Source of the DNA: Nicotiana tabacum
Taxonomy: Eukaryota; Streptophyta; Magnoliopsida; Solanales; Solanaceae
DNA: 64,000 nt
Assembly: GCF_000715075.1 (NCBI RefSeq)
Contig: NC_134097.1
Location: forward strand, 65,319,190 to 65,383,189
Direction of reading: 5' to 3'
Positions within the stretch are counted from its first letter, which is position 1. Each line of letters starts with the position of its first letter. This document shows positions 8,957 through 19,978 of the stretch, piece by piece. Under the pieces are notes generated by a model that was not told where the DNA came from, made no database searches, and saw only the letters and a program-made list of their open reading frames with translations. The translations under genes and the position numbers were made by a program.

Positions 8957-8964
8957 TATATAAA
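8957..8964 (+). promoter_or_regulatory. TATA-like box in Ogre LTR
   Basis: TATATAAA lies 0.7 kb into the LTR, in a C-rich region downstream of the ACGT palindrome. It is a candidate U3 promoter and competes with the site at 10362. Confidence 0.4.
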
Positions 8965-9404
8965 CCTTCCCTTACACCCACGCCCCCTATACCAACACCC
9001 CACCCCTTCGTCCCCAAGCTCAAACCCGGACCTCCCATTAGAAACCCTAGCCGCCCCCGTCTCCCTCGCCATTAAAGCCGGCGGCATGGACGCCGGTGGC
9101 CACCTCCTGAACACCCTAAGACCCCCTCACTCTCCTGAACATGGATCTGTTACTCCCTAGACTCGAATCACTTTCCTTCGTCTCGAATCTTCATTTTGAA
9201 GATTTGAGTCGAACCCGGACCTATGCCGAACCACCCCATATTCATACCAGACACTTCCCTGACCTTCCTCGTGACCAAACCAAACTTGGTTTGGTCCGAA
9301 TCTACCCACAACTCCCAAAAAACCAGATCTGAGAATCCAAAACCTAGAACACGGATAGCCTTGGAATCCAGCCGACCTTAACAGGGGTTCGAGGTCTAAT
9401 AGAC

Positions 9405-9445
9405 CTTAATCAAGTTGTTCTCATGTGAGAACACCTTGATTAAAG
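9405..9445. repeat. 41-base near-perfect inverted repeat
   Basis: cttaatcaag-ttgttctca and tgagaacacc-ttgattaaag face each other across a 2-base centre. It could form a long RNA hairpin in the LTR transcript. Confidence 0.75.
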
Positions 9446-10361
9446 TTTGTTCGGCCTCAAGAGTTCGAAGTTGAGTCTGACTTGGGGTCCATTTTGATTT
9501 CAAACTTTGTCGGTAAGTTTTTCTTTCCCTTTTCGTTTATATCAACTGCTGATTAAGTCATTAGCATGCTTTGTTGTATTTGTTTGTTATTTTCTGATAG
9601 TTTTCTTAATTTCTTCCATCTCTGTCAAAGACCTTTATTTGGTCGATTGATTTTCTATGTATGTGTTCTGAATGTACTCTGTGATAAACATGATCGTCGA
9701 TTAGTTTAATCGTCAGATAAGTTAACTCATATAGGCCCCAGTAATTGAACAAAAATTGTCTGATGCCCTTTAGGTCCCTGAACGTATAGTTTATATGAGC
9801 GACTGATTATTACCTGCTATAATTAGTATAGTCGACTCGATAAATGTCGTCGATTAATTCTATATAACTAATGGATCAAATAAGCTAATAATTTCACATG
9901 ACTAAATGAACCATGTCACTAACTGAATGCTCGACATTGCCTGAGATTAGCCTATAAACTGCATTACAAAACAGCTAAAAGATTCAGTCTAGGGCAGCTT
10001 CGATTTTAAATTTTTCAGAAGTCCAAAATAACCCATTATTGCAAGGGGGGCAGGGCAGTAATAAGCAGGGTTTGACAGGGGTAGTCTGGGGTTCGAAAAG
10101 AACAAAAAGGATTAGTTTAAATGAGCTGACAACTAGGGTACTAATTTAGGATTAAACTAATACCAATGGGGAACAAGACACAAGGGTATGGGGCTTAAAT
10201 TGAATAATAAAATGATGCCCATAACTCCTGATTAAACAAAACCAGGCGTGGGGAACAAAAGGGGCTGGCACAAAAGATGCTTAGGCATGGCTTTAACAGA
10301 GTATGGGCAGGCTGCAAAGTTGCAGCATGAGGGCAGCCTAGCTGCACCGAGTCATTTGGCT

Positions 10362-10369
10362 TATAAATA
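10362..10369 (+). promoter_or_regulatory. TATA box (TATAAATA) in Ogre LTR
   Basis: A strong plant-type TATAAATA sits in ggcttataaataggcc. About 30 bases downstream an A/G-rich stretch follows. It is a good second candidate for the Ogre promoter. Confidence 0.45.
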
Positions 10370-11416
10370 GGCCATTTGAGAACTTAAAAGGGGCGGGACA
10401 TTTCTTAGTCTTCAGAAAAGAAAAACAAGAAACATAAAGTCTCAGAATATTGTAACCAAACACTGTCTGAAAATTACATAAGAGTTTATGTTGGTTTAGC
10501 TGTCTTGGCCAATTACTGTTAGTTGCCTGTTTGAGCTGCTTGTGGTTGTTGAATTGTTGGGGTGTTTACATTGAATACTCTGCTGTCTCTGCTGGTTCAT
10601 ACTCTATTTCTGGGATTGTTGTTTGTTGCTCGACTACTCGGGAGCTTCATCTTTGTTGGTTGATTTTGTTGCTGTGTTGTTGCTGTGTATCTGCTGTTGC
10701 TGTGTTTACTGCATACTGCCCAGCTGATCATTCCTTTCTTCTTTGTCTTCTATACCAGGTACACAACCAATGCACTGTCAAATGTAATTGGGAAATTTGA
10801 GCATGAATATAAATGAAAGTCCTGAAGAATGTCTTTATACATAGATGGTTACATTAAATATTCATGTAATATGTAATAGTTTGCATCCTTGTTTAGATAC
10901 TGAAGGTAGCCTGTGTGCCCAATAGATGTCAATATGTGGTGATTGAATGCTAGTTTGTATATGTAGGTTGATAGATAAAAGGGTCTCAAATGCAGTAGGT
11001 TGTATCTTAGGTTTTTTATGGTTAGCATGTCCTTAAAACATAGAACTAACCATGTTAGTTAATTTCATGTCCTTTTGATAAATTGTCTCCTTATAATTGA
11101 CAAACCATTGCTTTAAAATAAACGGCGCAAGGCTGCACTTCTCAACCTCCCGAAGGTCGAGCCCGAATCAAACGAACCCAGCAGCCTTTCATCAGAAAGG
11201 CATTGGCCCAGGTCCAGCCAATACCGTGTGGGCTGGGTTTGGGCCCACGGTGCTCGATTAGCTGCCCATGGGCACGATCATGTTTTCTTATTCTGCAAAG
11301 GCACTCGGGATTCCGTTATAATAACCTGCAAGCATGTAATTGAATAGGGTCATTTTTAACCTCAACTAGTAGAGACAAATGTGACAAGAAACGTAGTTGC
11401 TATAGGATATCCTGTT

Positions 11417-12030
11417 AAAATAAAGACGAGATGAGCTTCGACAAACAGAAACGCACAAGATGCGGGGCCCTCGTTAAACGTATATTATCAAAGCATTTAG
11501 TTTCCAGGACGGGTTGTTTAGTAAATTTCACAACCCTCCTAAAATAACAATACGTTAGACTCTTTAGGACGCGCCTTAATAAATCTTACCTTCTTAAACC
11601 CGGGTGTACATTTATGTGACCCAAATCCAATTCTCAACAGAGTCGAAATGTGTTTCTAATCACGGGTACATTGATTGTGGCGTGGTTCGAGGTGCGTGTC
11701 CATGACGTTGCAAATTCATTTAAAAAAATAAGAATGAGATGAGCCTCGCCAAATAAAATACAAATTGCGGGGCCCTCAGTAAATATTTGCTTTAAAAATT
11801 ATTTGGACTTCGGGATGGACCGTTTAGTAAAATTCCACGGTCTTACCCAAAATAAATACGCTAGTCGCTTTAGGCGCGCCTTTAATAATTTAATTTCCTT
11901 AAACTCGGGTGCACATTGATGTGACCCAAATCCAAATCTCAACGGAGTCAAAGTGTGTCGACGACCACAGGTACATTGATTGTAACGCGGTTCGAGATAC
12001 ATTTTCACAACGTTGCAATTCTTGATAAAA
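11417..12030 (+). repeat. Diverged direct duplication of about 300 bp inside the Ogre LTR
   Basis: Copy 1 (about 11417-11727) and copy 2 (about 11728-12030) share in order gagatgagcYtcg, gcggggccctc, gacccaaatcc, gggtacattgattg-like, and gacgttgca/aacgttgca, at an offset of about 308 bases. They differ by many substitutions. Confidence 0.8.
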
Positions 12031-12385
12031 ACAGTAAATGATAAAAGCGGTTAAAAGTTAAATTTTGCACATAAGTTCACACTTGTATAAAATCAGATAA
12101 TCAAGCCGAATATAACAGTTGAGCGACCGTGCTAGAACCACGGAACTCGGGAATGCCTAACACCTTCTCCCGGGTTAACAGAATTCCTTATCCGGATTTC
12201 TGGTACGCAGACTGTAATATAGAGTCATTATCTTCCTCGATTCGGGATTAAAATTGGTGACTTGGGACACCCTAAACCTCCCAAGTGGCGACTCTGAAAT
12301 AAACAAATAAATCCCCTTTCGATTGTCCTTTAATTGGAAAAAACTCTCTTGTCCCCTCGCGGGTACGGAAAAAGGAGGTGTGACA

Positions 12386-13892
12386 CCACTTACCTCAAAC
12401 CGGCTCAACAATTAATCCGAAACCACGCTCTTGCCATGAGTACTCGACTCCAAATGGCCCAAATCTATTCAATTCAATTGTATAATATAAGTAACACTTC
12501 AAGTAACTAATTCTACAATTAAATTCTAAGCTAATACACGAAATTAGGTAAAATGACCAAAATGCCCCTCGGTTCCACGTGTCGAAATCGGATAATTTTT
12601 ACATTTTCGGAATCCTCATACCCTCACGAGTCTAACCATACCAAAATTATCCAATTCCGATACCATTTGGTCCTTCAAATCATCATTTTACATTTTTTAA
12701 AGATTTTACAATTTTCTTCCCAAATTCCATCCCAAATCACGAATTAAATGATGAATTCAATGATAGATTCATGTACTCTAGCCAAATCCGAGTTAGAATC
12801 ACTTACCCCAATGAATTCCTTGAAAAACCTTAAAAAAATCGCCAAAATCCGAGCTCTCTAGGTCAAAATATGAAATAAAACCCTAAACCTCGTATTTATA
12901 GTGCACCCCCCGAATTGCCACCACTGCTGACCAGATAAAAACCACCGCTGACCTCACCAAAACCAGTGCTGTCCGTGGTGGATTTGACTACAGTAATAGG
13001 ATTTAGTATTTCGGCCATAACTTTCTCTACAGATGTCCAAATTGTGATTTCTTTACCTTTCTGGAAATCAGACATGAATGGATACAACTTTTGTTTTTTA
13101 ATCATCTCAAAATTCTTTGTAGATCAAAATTTATAATCTTCCAAAGTTAGACCATTAAATCTTTCCTCACCGCGGACCGCACTGGATTTTGTGCGGCTGC
13201 AAAGCCTCCACCGCGGCAACACAAAATCATGTGCGGACCGCACTGGTGGGTTTAGAGGTCTGCAACTCCTCTGGGCCTACAACATCTATGATTTTAGGCC
13301 TAAAATGTCCAGAACCTACCCGGAACTCACCCGAGCCCCCGGGACTCCAAACCAAATGTACCAACACATCCCATGACATCATTCACACTTGTTCAAAATT
13401 TAAGAACTCCAAGAACTCTTAAATTATGCTTTTTATCAAAAAGTCTATCAAATCTCGTCCGAATAACCTGAAATTTTGCAAACACATTACATTCAACACT
13501 ACGGAGCTACTCCAAATTTCGGATTTCCATTCCGACCCTTAGATCAAAATCTCACTATTGGACAGGAAATTTAAAAAATTCTACTTTCGGAGTTTCAAGC
13601 CTAAATTAGCTACGGACCTCCAAAACAAATCTGATCATGACCGTAAGCTCGAAATCACCCAACGGAGCTAACAGAACCATTGGATTTTCATTCTGAGGCC
13701 GTCTTCATACTGTTTCGACTACAACCAACTTTCCAATACTTAAGCTCTCATTTAGGGACTAAGTGTCCCAAAACTCTCCGAAACTCAAAATCGAACATCC
13801 CGGCAAATCAAAATAGCAGAAATAAACTCGAGGAAAGCAGTTAATAGGAGATCAGAGCGTTAATTCTTAAGACGGCCGGTCGGGTCGTCATA
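12386..13892 (-). repeat. Tekay-type LTR fragment (B'), reverse, split by the Ogre
   Basis: Read on the minus strand it begins TATGACGACCCGACC and runs into the Ogre insertion at the motif 'cgaggtaagtgg'. It resembles the LTRs of element B at both ends and of element D in the middle. The polypurine tract of its element lies just outside (plus 13893-13901, minus GTAAGAGGA). The rest of this LTR would lie left of the Ogre, outside the window. Confidence 0.8.
12893..12900 (-). promoter_or_regulatory. TATA box of LTR B'
   Basis: It reads TATAAATA on the minus strand. A CpG-rich palindromic cluster lies upstream of it at 13169-13250 (plus coordinates). Confidence 0.6.
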
Positions 13893-14713
13893 TCCTCTTA
13901 CACTTAAACATTTCTTCCATATTGGTGGAACTCACATCCACACCTTAAAGTTCTACTATAATACTTGCACCCCTGGTGCATACACAATCTGGTGAGAGCT
14001 TCATATTGACGTCTTATGAGGCTGGTACTCTTCTAAATGGCTTTATTGTAGAGCTTTTATAAAATATGGCCATTGTACTATCTCTCTTGTACTTCTGTTA
14101 TTAAAAGTGATTCTACAATGGTTTGAGTCATGATTTATATAATCATCTGGGTCTAACAATCGGACTCCTATTTTAACTTTTGAATTTTCCTCCTCAGCCT
14201 TTATGTAGGCTTAAGCTGTCTTCCAATCTTCGGCTTAGGGTATTATTTATTACATTAGCCTTTCATGGACTCTATGTAGCATCCATGATATAATCTTCAA
14301 ATAATTCAATCCTTTGTCTGTGATGTTGGCTTAATTCATTCTTTTAACTTATCCTGGAGTCTCCTATAGCTGTATGAATGTCAACATATATGCTGCATGA
14401 ATATCACTCTAAAATTTTAAGTGCGTTCATAACGTAACTATCTCTGGGTCATTGATTGAATAATTCCTTTCGTGCCTTCTAAGCTTTCTTTAATGTAAGC
14501 AATTACTTTTCTTGGTCGTTCTGCTACTTGTTGCCTGAATACTTTGCTTATCTTATTGCCTATGAATAATGGAATTTCCTGTAACTCATATGATCTCAAA
14601 TATCACCATTAATTGTTTTTCTTCCCATTCGTTAGCCACCATAGGTGCCACATTTTAATGGAGTGCACACAATATTGTAGGGAGATTGTTGTTACAAGAT
14701 CATTTCTTCTTTA
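13893..14713 (-). mobile_element. Decayed internal region (3' end) of reverse LTR element F
   Basis: Non-coding sequence that starts at a polypurine-tract-like junction with LTR B' and continues after the solo LTR at 17712. No protein motif is found. Confidence 0.5.
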
Positions 14714-14718
14714 GGTCA
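14714..14718 (+). repeat. Target-site duplication GGTCA (left) of solo LTR A
   Basis: It is identical to 17707-17711 on the other side of the LTR. Confidence 0.85.
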
Positions 14719-17706
14719 TGTAATGACCCGATCGGTCATTTTGAGTATTTTCACTTTGCTCGCCAATTCTTGAGCATAAATAGCGCCGTATAATGTATTA
14801 TGACTTATATAAATCGTCGGTTTTGGTTTTCAAGATAATTCGAAAAGATTAACAATTCTCAATTTGAAGCTTTAAATTTTGAAGGTTTGACCAAGTTTTG
14901 ACTTTTTAGTATTTGATCTTGGATATAGATTTTTATGATTAGGTTAGCTCTGTTAGTTGATTTTGGACTTGCGAGTGCGTCCAGAACAGGATTTGGAGGT
15001 CTGTGGTAGAATTAGGCTTGAATTGGCGAAATTGGAAAATTGGCGATTTTCGGTCGATAGTGAAAATTTGGATATCATGGTCGGAATGGAATTTCAGATG
15101 TTGGAGTAGGTTCGTAGTATCATTTGTGAAGCGTGTGCAAAATTTCAGGTCATTCGGAGGTGGTTTGATAGGTTTCGCCGTCGTTCTTGAAATTTGAAAG
15201 TTTATAAGTTCTTAGGCTTGAATCCAAGGATAATTTGGTGTTTTGGTATTGTTTTGAGTGATTAGAAGGTTTGACTAAGTTTGAATTATGTTATAGTATG
15301 TGTTGGTATGTTTGGTTGAGGTCCTGAGGGCTTCAGGTGAGTTTCAGGTGGTTACCGGATAAATTTTGGACTTAGGGAGATGGCAGATTTTTTCTGGCAT
15401 TTTGTTAGAGAAGAACTATTCTTTGCGATCGCGAAGAGGAGGTTGCGATCGCGTAGGCTATTTGGAGCAGAGGCGAGTTTATGCTATGCGATCGCAGAGA
15501 TTGTAACGCGATCACATGCTTGTGTGATGATGCGCTTCGCGAACGCGTGGTCAACGCCACATTCGCGCAGAAGTATCGAGCTGTGAGGATGTGAGGTGAG
15601 TTGTTCTATGCGATCACCTCTGTAAGGACGCGATGGCATAAGTTGGTAAAGTAGTGTTCCACGATCGCGATGAATGTGTATCTGGGCAGATTTAAAAGAT
15701 TCAAGATGAGGGTTTCGAGTTCATAACATCAAATGGAACTGGGAGCTCAGTAGAAGATGATTTTTGAAGGTGATTTTTAGAGAAGTGATTGGGGTAATTT
15801 TTTATGTTGGTTATTTTCCATGATTGTATCTTGATTTTTTCATCTAAATTGGAAAACTAGGGTGAAAATTGGGGGAAAAATGGAAGAGAATTAGAGAGAT
15901 GATTTTTGGGATTTGAATGGGTATTTAATGTCAGATTTTGATGAATTTGGTATGGGTAGACTCGTGAGTGAATGAGCTTTCTAGTTTTGTGACTTTAGTT
16001 GGATTTTGAGATGTGGGCCCAGGGGCCGGGGCTGAGCTGATTTCGGGTTTTGATTATAAATTGGTATTTTTCTTGTGGAATTGGTTCCTTTAGCATTTAT
16101 TGATTGCATTTTCTTGCTTGTGGAAAGATTCGGGTCGATTGGAGGCCGATTCGAAGGGCAAAGGCATCGCATAGTGCAGATTTGATCGGTTTGAGGTAAG
16201 TAATGATTGTAAATCTAGTCCTAAGGGTATGAAACCCCAGATTTCACATTGTCTTACTGCTTTGAGGTGACACACATGCTAGGTGACGGGCGTGTGGGTG
16301 TGCACCGTCGGGGATTGTGACTTAGTTTGTCCCGTAGCAACTATAAAGTTGCATATTTGACTTAAATTATATGATACTTATGTGTTTTAGAAAGAATTTC
16401 CTATAAATTGGGCTGAATGCCATATTTGGGCCTTGTGCCAGAGCTGTTTGGACCCTTAGGGGCTTTTAAATTATAATCCTCTCACTATTTTTGATTTAAG
16501 ATCTATACTCAGTCATGTTGTGTTTACTGATTTCATAACTCAGTCTTTATTACTCCGTTTTGATGCATAAAATAATATTTTGGGCTGAGCACCCCGTTTT
16601 ACTGATAGCCCGAATGGCTTGAGAGGTTTTGGACTGAGTTAGGTTGAGGGCCTATTTTTGGTGAGGATATTTATGGGATCGGGCTGCATATCGCAACATG
16701 TTGTTATTGATTCATGATTTTGTGAGGCCGCGGGCCTGATTGATTTATGCCACTAGGTGGCTTGTTATAAGGTCAAGGGCCTGATTGATTTATGATACGA
16801 GGTGGCTTGTTTTAGCGCTTGGGCTGTAGGAGCCCGTCTAGAGTCTGTACACCCCCAGTGAGCGCGGGTACCCTGAGTGAGCGATATGATATTTTGCCCG
16901 AGGGGCTGTTCTTGATTTATGTTGTGCCTGATGGGCTGTTTACGAGTGATTTTGAGGTATGCTTGAGGAGCTGTATATGAGTGACAACGATGTTTGCCCG
17001 AGGGGCTGTTTATGATTTATGTTGCCCGAGGGGCTGTATACGAGTGAGTTTTGCCCGAGGGACTGATTATGTTTTCACCATTTTTACTCACTATTTTATT
17101 ACTTCGTTTGAAAACTGTTGAAAGATGTTTTAAAAGGTTTTACTAAAACTTGATTTAAATAATCTGAGTTGATTCAAAACCCCGATTTTAAAAGCTTGCT
17201 ATATTCTAATGAGATTTCATGATATGAACTATATATGTTTTATTGCTCATCACTGCTGCTCAGTCTTTATTTACCTTTATTACTTATTGAGTTGGCATAC
17301 ACACATTACTCCCTGCACCTTGTGTGCAGATCCGGGTATTTCTGAACCTGGTAGCGGGTGTTAATTACTCAGTGGCAGGTCCATCGGAGTTAGCAAGGTA
17401 GTTGCCTGGCGATCGCAACCCTGCTTTTCTCCCTCCTTATTCTCCCTTAGTTGTATTCAGTAATTTCCAGGCTATTTTAGTCTTGATGTTGTCAGACAGT
17501 TGTAGTAGATGCTCATGACTAGTGACACCCCGATGTCGGGCTTTCTTTCCGCACTTTTGTTTTGATTTAAACTCCTTATGAAGGTTTATTGTCAGTAGCT
17601 TTGATTTTGTCTTAAAAATGAAAACATTGATTTGTTTTGTAGTATGTCAGCTTGCCTAGTACCACAATAGTCGCCATCATGACAGGGTTAGTTTTGGGTC
17701 GTGACA
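14719..17706 (+). mobile_element. Solo LTR A (Tekay-type), 2988 bp
   Basis: It starts TGTAATGACCC and ends GGTCGTGACA, flanked by identical GGTCA target duplications, with no internal region or second LTR: a solo LTR left by LTR-LTR recombination. It contains the terminal dyad AATGACC-N5-GGTCATT (14722-14740), a cluster of GCGATCGC palindromes (15427-15672) and repeated 'tgcccgaggggctgt' units (about 16880-17065). A small open frame at 15380-15586 merely reads through the palindromes. Confidence 0.9.
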
Positions 17707-17711
17707 GGTCA
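17707..17711 (+). repeat. Target-site duplication GGTCA (right) of solo LTR A
   Basis: Perfect match to 14714-14718. Confidence 0.85.
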
Positions 17712-19978
17712 CTATGCTTAGGTTGAAGCCTTCTTCCTTATTTCCTCAGCTGTCTTTCGTTATATTACTTAGAGAGACCTTCTGACTCGTGTAAAGCTAC
17801 GAGCTTATTACATTGTATACCCAACAAATTTTTTGATGTTCTTACTTGCCTATAATTATCCCTAGTTACTTACCTCCGTGCCCTTGTATTTGTAGGGTTG
17901 CTTTTGAACTAAAATTTAAACTGTCTCCCTAGTGGAACCCTCCTTTATTTCCATAATACTTATACGGTACCTTTAACTATCCCAAATCTTATCTAAATAT
18001 TTCTCAAGGATCATGATGTCATATCTATGAGACTAAATTCACTATGTTGGGTTTCACTACGTTTATCTTGCAGGATCTGTTGATTTGTCTGTATCCTCTT
18101 GTCTAGCCATAACTAGGCCCTTCCTTAATTAACTACTAACTACTCGTTTTTCCATTCTCATATCTATATTCCGCGTAATCTCTCTTGGGATATATCTTTT
18201 GTCTTAACTTACCTCTCGCAATGGCTCTTAATATATCAAGTGTACATTCGCACTTATTTATTAATAATGTCCTGTGCGGGAACCCTTACTGCCTCTCCCC
18301 GGCATCATGCTTCCATAATGTTCTTGAGTCGTAACATAACTATAGGATTTGAGTAAATGCAATATCATTCCTTTCGCCTTTTTACCACATTCTTACTTTA
18401 CCATACAGTAGTTACTTATAAATGTTTTACCTCTTTATCTTTGGCCTCTTTTCACATCTTTACAGACTCTTACTCACCTTACGGTAACCCTTCTATAGCA
18501 GGGGTAACTGAATTTCTTACACACAAAGGTGGCACCTAGTGTAACTGGCACACTTAGTCCCTTAAGCTTAACTCAGCTTACAGTGCTTGCTTTAGGGAAG
18601 CGTCTTCCTGAATGACATTTAAAGGTTATTCTTTTGTTGTCTATTCTATTATTTCTGGAATGTTATATTTGAAATTCTCACGATGCCAACTATTATCACA
18701 TCTTTGATCCCTACTTCATGTTTAGTTTATCTTGTTCACTAGCACATACTGATTTCTATTACTCTGGGGGTCTAACTTAGCCTTCTGGTGATCACGTTAG
18801 AGTCACCAACACATTTCTCGAGATGAGGGTATGACTTTATGGCTTATACAATTTTATTGTCTCAAGGCAGGACACCTCTTGTCTTTTCCTTCACAAGACT
18901 ATAAACTCTACTATTCTATCATATTTTTATTTACTGTTATCACCCATTTATCACATCTTACTCATAATTCTTCATTTAATCTCTTCTTATTTTCCAACTA
19001 ATATTTCTGTCTATCAGTTTATTTTGAAAACTTCAACAAATTGTTCTTTCACTTTTAGCTCCCCATGCTTCATTTTACTAGCTCTTCGGGACTCCTAACA
19101 TTCTCATTATTTTTACTACGGTCTGGAGCCATACTAAGGTAAATATTCATCCTTTCTAGTATTTCTATCTTGCGAACTTTATGAACATTCTATTATTCAT
19201 ATCTGACTGCACTAATTTAGAGTGAACGATCTGGGTCTCTCACAAGGAGAACTATTACCACATCTACAACATCCTTCGAAAATTTCATCTAATGCTAACA
19301 ATCCACCATTTTCGGTTACTGTAACCCTAGCTAGATCCTGATATCCGATTATTCTCGTGGACTATATCTGTGAGCTCCCATATGTATAACAGAGATAGGT
19401 GTGGCCAACTGTGTGTATCTCTGTTACTATTGAAAGTAACTTAGAATGCTTATATTTCTCAGCTTGGATTGTAAACACCGATAATTTTCACTAACTGGGT
19501 ACCTCGTACCAGTCTTCATCTTGCTTATTTTACTTGTTGAAACTTGTATCTACCTTCTTATTCTCTTATTACTTTTTACTATATGGATGGATAGATATTC
19601 ATGCCTTAGGGATTCTTATCAAGAAGCTTACACGTCTTAGTGCACACATAATCTATTGAAGACCTTACATTTACTTATCATAAGCATGCTGCAAAATTGA
19701 GTTCTTCTAACTCAAATCTTCCACAGCCACATTCAATCTCTTACCAACTATCTTTGTAGATGTAGGTATCGTTGTATTACAAAAAAAGTAGAATTTAGGA
19801 GTTTGAATTCTTAAAATTGAGCTCTACCACACGATTTAGAGTAAGAAGAAAGAGTGACAGTCCTAAATTCTATGTAGCCTCCTGCTTATAAGTGTGGTGC
19901 ACAACACACCCATAAACAAGATTCTACTTGACACGACTTGAAGACTCCGTAGGGCAGAACTACTCTGATACCACTTTT
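17712..19978 (-). mobile_element. Decayed internal region (5' part) of reverse LTR element F
   Basis: It continues 14713 across the solo LTR. It is T-rich on the plus strand and no open frame or motif is recognisable. It ends at a primer-binding site facing the LTR at 19979. Confidence 0.55.
19961..19973 (-). other. Primer-binding site of element F (initiator tRNA-Met type)
   Basis: The minus strand reads TGGTATCAGAGTA, five bases inside the LTR end. Confidence 0.75.

Larger units (their letters stand above)
1..12385 (+). mobile_element. Ogre/Tat-lineage Ty3-gypsy LTR retrotransposon, 5' part outside the window
   Basis: Order seen: gag-protease tail, T-rich spacer that looks like an intron, RT with two RNase H domains, integrase, long repeat-rich 3' untranslated region, polypurine tract, and a 4.1-kb LTR starting TG and ending CA. 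A second RNase H, an intron between protease and RT, tandem repeats before the 3' LTR and giant LTRs are known marks of the Ogre group of the Tat clade. The 5' LTR, primer site and most of gag lie left of the window, so the left target duplication cannot be checked. The element ends inside a reverse-oriented Tekay-like LTR: the bases after 12385 continue that LTR. Coding damage is light (one clear nonsense codon), which suggests a younger insertion than its neighbours. Confidence 0.9.
8272..12385 (+). repeat. Ogre 3' LTR (4.1 kb)
   Basis: It starts TGTAAGCACG directly after a polypurine tract and ends GGAGGTGTGACA. The next bases (ccacttacctc) continue a reverse Tekay-like LTR, also seen at 33175-33200 in the opposite orientation, which fixes the boundary. 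The LTR holds two TATA-like sites, a 22-bp palindrome, a long inverted repeat and an internal duplication. Open frames inside it (for example 8608-9332 and 10531-10800) lack retroelement or host motifs and I treat them as chance. Confidence 0.85.

Noticed and set aside
8608..9332. Overlapping plus-strand frames in the Ogre LTR, Pro/Thr rich
   Set aside because: C-rich composition gives open frames by chance; they lie upstream of and across a promoter region and show no domain.
10531..10800. 89-codon Leu/Cys-rich frame resembling a membrane peptide
   Set aside because: Inside the LTR, low complexity (ctgttgctg), no conserved motif.
15380..15586. Frame with repeated 'AIAKRRLRSRR' and 'CYAIAE'
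   Set aside because: It is a reading of GCGATCGC repeats in a solo LTR.
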